From contig JAUXJX010000045.1 of the NCBI GenBank assembly GCA_030624545.1, positions 1 to 9,241 of the forward strand: a DNA stretch of 9,241 nt, given 5' to 3'. The stretch's first letter is position 1; each line of letters opens with the position of its first letter. Positions 7,107 to 9,241 of the stretch are shown here, piece by piece. The notes beneath the pieces are model-generated. The model saw only the letters and a list, made by a program, of their open reading frames with translations. It made no database searches and was not told the DNA's origin. Source of the stretch: Bacteroidota bacterium (GTDB lineage: Bacteria; Zhuqueibacterota; JdFR-76; DREG01). Made by a program: the position numbers and the translations under genes.

Positions 7107-7631
7107 TCATTTTTTGGCCAAAAAAAGTACTATGTTTCTTCCTTCTTCTGTCGGACCTTTGTCAATTTTGGCAAGATCCTCCAACTCCCTTTGGACCCGT
7201 TCCAACAATTTATATCCGAATTCCTTATTTGCCAGTTCCCGTCCCCGAAACATGATTGTTATCTTTAACCGATTCCCATCCTCCAGAAACTTTCTGGCAT
7301 GGCGAATCTTATGCATCAAATCATGTTCCTCCGTTCTGGGACGAAGCCTTATCTCCTTTTTGTGAATTACATGCTGCTTCTTCTTTTGATCCTTCTCCTT
7401 TTTGGCTAACTCATAAAGGTACTTCCCGAGATCCATTATCTTGCACACGGGCGGCTCGGCGCCCGGTGCGACTTCAACCAAATCTAATCCGGCCTCATCA
7501 GCCATCTGCAAGCCTTTATCGGTGTCGACTATCCCCTGTTGCTTTCCTTGTTCATCAATCAAGCGAATACGGGAAACATTAATCTGATCATTTACCCGTA
7601 ACTGATTCTCCTTAATAGGCGGACTCCTCAA
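7107..7631 (-). CDS. infC: Translation initiation factor IF-3 with a non-AUG start
   Basis: 174 residues from the TTG at 7631-7629, or 169 from the ATT at 7616-7614. IF-3 binds the 30S subunit, prevents premature 50S joining and rejects wrong start codons. The N-terminal domain has LRVNDQINVSRIRLIDEQG and LDLVEVAPGAEPPVCKIMDLGKY; a lysine-rich linker (KKEKDQKKKQ) follows; the C-terminal domain has KKEIRLRP, HDLMHKIRHARKFLEDG and ITIMFRGRE. No ATG or GTG occurs between the upstream in-frame stop and the conserved domain, so the start must be unusual. Both TTG and ATT have AGGAG at good spacing (8 and 7 bases) because the region is duplicated. AUU is the known start of E. coli infC, where IF-3 represses its own translation by discriminating against it, so similar control is plausible. 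The product is certain; the exact start is open. Confidence 0.96.
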   Translation of the reverse strand: MRSPPIKENQLRVNDQINVSRIRLIDEQGKQQGIVDTDKGLQMADEAGLDLVEVAPGAEPPVCKIMDLGKYLYELAKKEKDQKKKQHVIHKKEIRLRPRTEEHDLMHKIRHARKFLEDGNRLKITIMFRGRELANKEFGYKLLERVQRELEDLAKIDKGPTEEGRNIVLFLAKK

Positions 7632-7648
7632 TAGGCAGACTCCTCAAT
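7617..7648 (-). repeat. 16-base tandem duplication carrying the infC ribosome binding site
   Basis: Read on the coding strand, ATTGAGGAGTCTGCCT (7648-7633) is followed directly by ATTGAGGAGTCCGCCT (7632-7617), differing at one base. A third, partial copy, ATTAAGGAG (7616-7608), comes next inside infC. Each copy contains AGGAG followed by an ATT at the start of the next copy. The array begins at the last base of the thrS stop codon and leads into infC, so it produces stacked Shine-Dalgarno/start modules. Confidence 0.85.
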
Positions 7649-9241
7649 TAGGTTTCCATGGATTTTTGGATAACCTCTTCACCGATCATTGAAATCAGGT
7701 TATCCAGGTCAATTTGGCCCACATCTCCTTTTCGTCTTTTTCTGAGCGAAACCATCCCCTGTTCGACCTCTTTGTCACCGATTATGAGCATATAAGGGAT
7801 TTTCTGTGTCTCCGCCTCACGAATCTTGTATCCAACTTTTTCATTCCTATCGTCCAGTTGGGCACGAATTCCGGAACCGGAAATTCGCTCGAGACATTGA
7901 GCAGCATATTCCTGGTGCCTTTCGGTTATGGGAATAACGATGGCTTGTGTTGGCGCCAGCCAAACCGGAAATGCTCCACCGTAATGTTCGATGAGAATTC
8001 CAAAAAATCGCTCCAATGAACCGAGAAGCGCTCGATGAATCATAATTGGCCGGTGCCTCCCGCCGTCTTCACCAACAAAATGCAGATCGAATCGTTCCGG
8101 ATTGTTAAAATCCACCTGAATTGTAGTGCATTGCCAGGATCTCTTCAAGACATCTCGAATCTTGATGTCGATCTTGGGGCCGTAGAATACGCCTTCACCG
8201 GGATCGACCTCGTATTCTATCTCCCTAATTTTTAACGCATTTGCCAGCGCATTTGTGGCCAGATCCCAGCTCTCTTCAGAGCCGACGAATTTCTCAGGTT
8301 GCGTACTCAAGAAAATCTCGAACTCTTTGAAGCCAAAGGAGTTGAGGAAAAACATATTGAAATCCAGGATTTCAACAATCTCGGCTTCCAGTTGGTCCGG
8401 GCGGCAAAATACGTGGGCATCATCCTGGGTGAACCCGCGCACCCGCAGTGTGCCATGCAGAACGCCGGAGCGTTCATACCGGTAGACCGTCCCCAACTCG
8501 GCGTAGCGGATCGGGAGCTGCTTGTAGCTTCTGATTTTGGAGCTATAAACATTGATGTGAAAAGGACAGTTCATCGGCTTCAGCTCATACTCGACGTCGT
8601 CGATGAGCATGGGCGAATACATGTTTTCCTTGTAGTATTCGGTATGCCCGCTCTTGCGCCACAGATCCAGTTTTGCGATATGCGGAGTATTGAGCAGATC
8701 ATAGCCGGATTTCAGATGTTCCTCTTTCCAGAAATGTTCGATGATATGCCTGATTAATGCGCCTTTGGGATGCCACAGAATTAAACCGGACCCTATTTCG
8801 TCACTTGTGGAAAAAAAATCCAATTCCCTGCCCAGTTTGCGATGGTCTCTTTTCTTGGCCTCTTCCAGCAGCCGCAGGTGCTCCTCCAACTGGGACCGGT
8901 CCGGGTACGATGCGCCATAAATGCGCTGCAGCATCTTGTTGTTTTCGTCGCCACGCCAATAGGCGCCGGCAATGCTGAGCAGCTTGAAATGCTTTATGTA
9001 GCCGGTATTCGGCAAATGGGGCCCGAGACATAAATCTACATAGTTGCCCTGGCGGTAGATGGATATGACGGAGTCCATCTCTTCCAGAAGCTCAATTTTG
9101 TAATTTTCGTTTATCCCGGAGAACAGCTTAATGGCATCGTTCTTTTGGATTTCCTCGCGTTTTATGGTGAGCCGCTGTCTGGACAACTCCTTCATTTTCT
9201 TCTCAAGGGTGGCAAGGTCATCCGGACTTAAGGAAGTATCC
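7648..9241 (-). CDS. thrS: Threonyl-tRNA synthetase (5' end outside the window)
   Basis: 530 residues are visible; the frame stays open to the right edge, and comparison with the 642-residue E. coli enzyme suggests that about 110 N-terminal residues (the TGS domain and part of the editing domain) are missing. The Met encoded at 9195 is internal, because coding continues upstream (DTSLSPDDLATLEKK). Counting from that Met, the editing-domain motif DLCLGPH is at 54-60. The class II core has MNCPFH with C210, DDAHVF with H261 and IHRALLGSLERF with H387; the 51- and 126-residue spacings equal those of the E. coli zinc ligands C334, H385 and H511. The C-terminal anticodon-binding domain (about 410-515) includes WLAPTQAIVIPI. 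The enzyme charges tRNA-Thr and clears Ser-tRNA-Thr. Its stop codon touches the duplicated infC start region. Any leader attenuator or T-box would lie outside the window. Confidence 0.98.
   Translation of the reverse strand, partial: DTSLSPDDLATLEKKMKELSRQRLTIKREEIQKNDAIKLFSGINENYKIELLEEMDSVISIYRQGNYVDLCLGPHLPNTGYIKHFKLLSIAGAYWRGDENNKMLQRIYGASYPDRSQLEEHLRLLEEAKKRDHRKLGRELDFFSTSDEIGSGLILWHPKGALIRHIIEHFWKEEHLKSGYDLLNTPHIAKLDLWRKSGHTEYYKENMYSPMLIDDVEYELKPMNCPFHINVYSSKIRSYKQLPIRYAELGTVYRYERSGVLHGTLRVRGFTQDDAHVFCRPDQLEAEIVEILDFNMFFLNSFGFKEFEIFLSTQPEKFVGSEESWDLATNALANALKIREIEYEVDPGEGVFYGPKIDIKIRDVLKRSWQCTTIQVDFNNPERFDLHFVGEDGGRHRPIMIHRALLGSLERFFGILIEHYGGAFPVWLAPTQAIVIPITERHQEYAAQCLERISGSGIRAQLDDRNEKVGYKIREAETQKIPYMLIIGDKEVEQGMVSLRKRRKGDVGQIDLDNLISMIGEEVIQKSMET

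Noticed and set aside
9014..9036. Leu in place of Arg in the ThrRS editing motif (DLCLGPH where DLCRGPH is more usual).
   Set aside because: The catalytic Cys and His are kept, and I cannot judge from memory how often Leu occurs here, so it is probably ordinary variation.

Overview
The window is a single, densely packed gene cluster. Every recognisable gene lies on the minus strand, so transcription runs from high to low coordinates. The order is thrS (5' end cut off by the right edge), infC, rpmI, rplT, pheS, pheT, a small ZapB-like coiled-coil gene, zapA, rny, a ymdB-type metallophosphoesterase gene, and the first 16 codons of folD at the left edge. Most junctions are 0-30 bases or overlap, so it reads as one operon. 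The exception is a 115-base gap between zapA and rny, which holds a long hairpin followed by eight U residues.

Right half (about 3170-9241): the classical translation cluster. Threonyl-tRNA synthetase, initiation factor 3, ribosomal proteins bL35 and bL20, and both subunits of phenylalanyl-tRNA synthetase appear in the order known from many bacteria. infC has no ATG start. Its ribosome-binding region is a 16-base tandem duplication that offers a UUG start and an AUU start, the latter being the start used by autoregulated infC in E. coli. rplT and pheS overlap by 4 bases, and the pheS stop codon abuts the pheT start codon.

Left half (1-3169): cell-division and RNA-turnover genes. A 93-residue coiled-coil protein (UUG start with a good Shine-Dalgarno) precedes zapA, suggesting a ZapB/ZapA-like pair acting at the FtsZ ring. 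Beyond the hairpin come rny (RNase Y: membrane anchor, coiled coil, KH, HD), ymdB and folD.

The most unusual feature is in the Rny protein. Its HD domain keeps the HD dipeptide and the flanking first His and last Asp, but the histidines usually found at the positions of the GSH and SHHGD motifs are replaced (Phe381, Phe405, Asp406). It may therefore be a nuclease with altered metal binding, or a largely structural or RNA-binding protein. PheT is also unusual: its N-terminal tRNA-binding OB domain lacks the usual family signatures.

Organism: a bacterium with moderate GC by eye. RNase Y and YmdB beside ZapA and a ZapB-like protein and the infC-pheST cluster do not fit Enterobacteria or typical Firmicutes. 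I favour a deltaproteobacteria-like or FCB-group/candidate-phylum lineage, at low confidence. No mobile elements, CRISPR arrays, tRNAs, rRNAs or phage genes are visible. I did not find a novel multi-gene system. The points of interest are variations within core genes and two regulatory-looking intergenic stretches.
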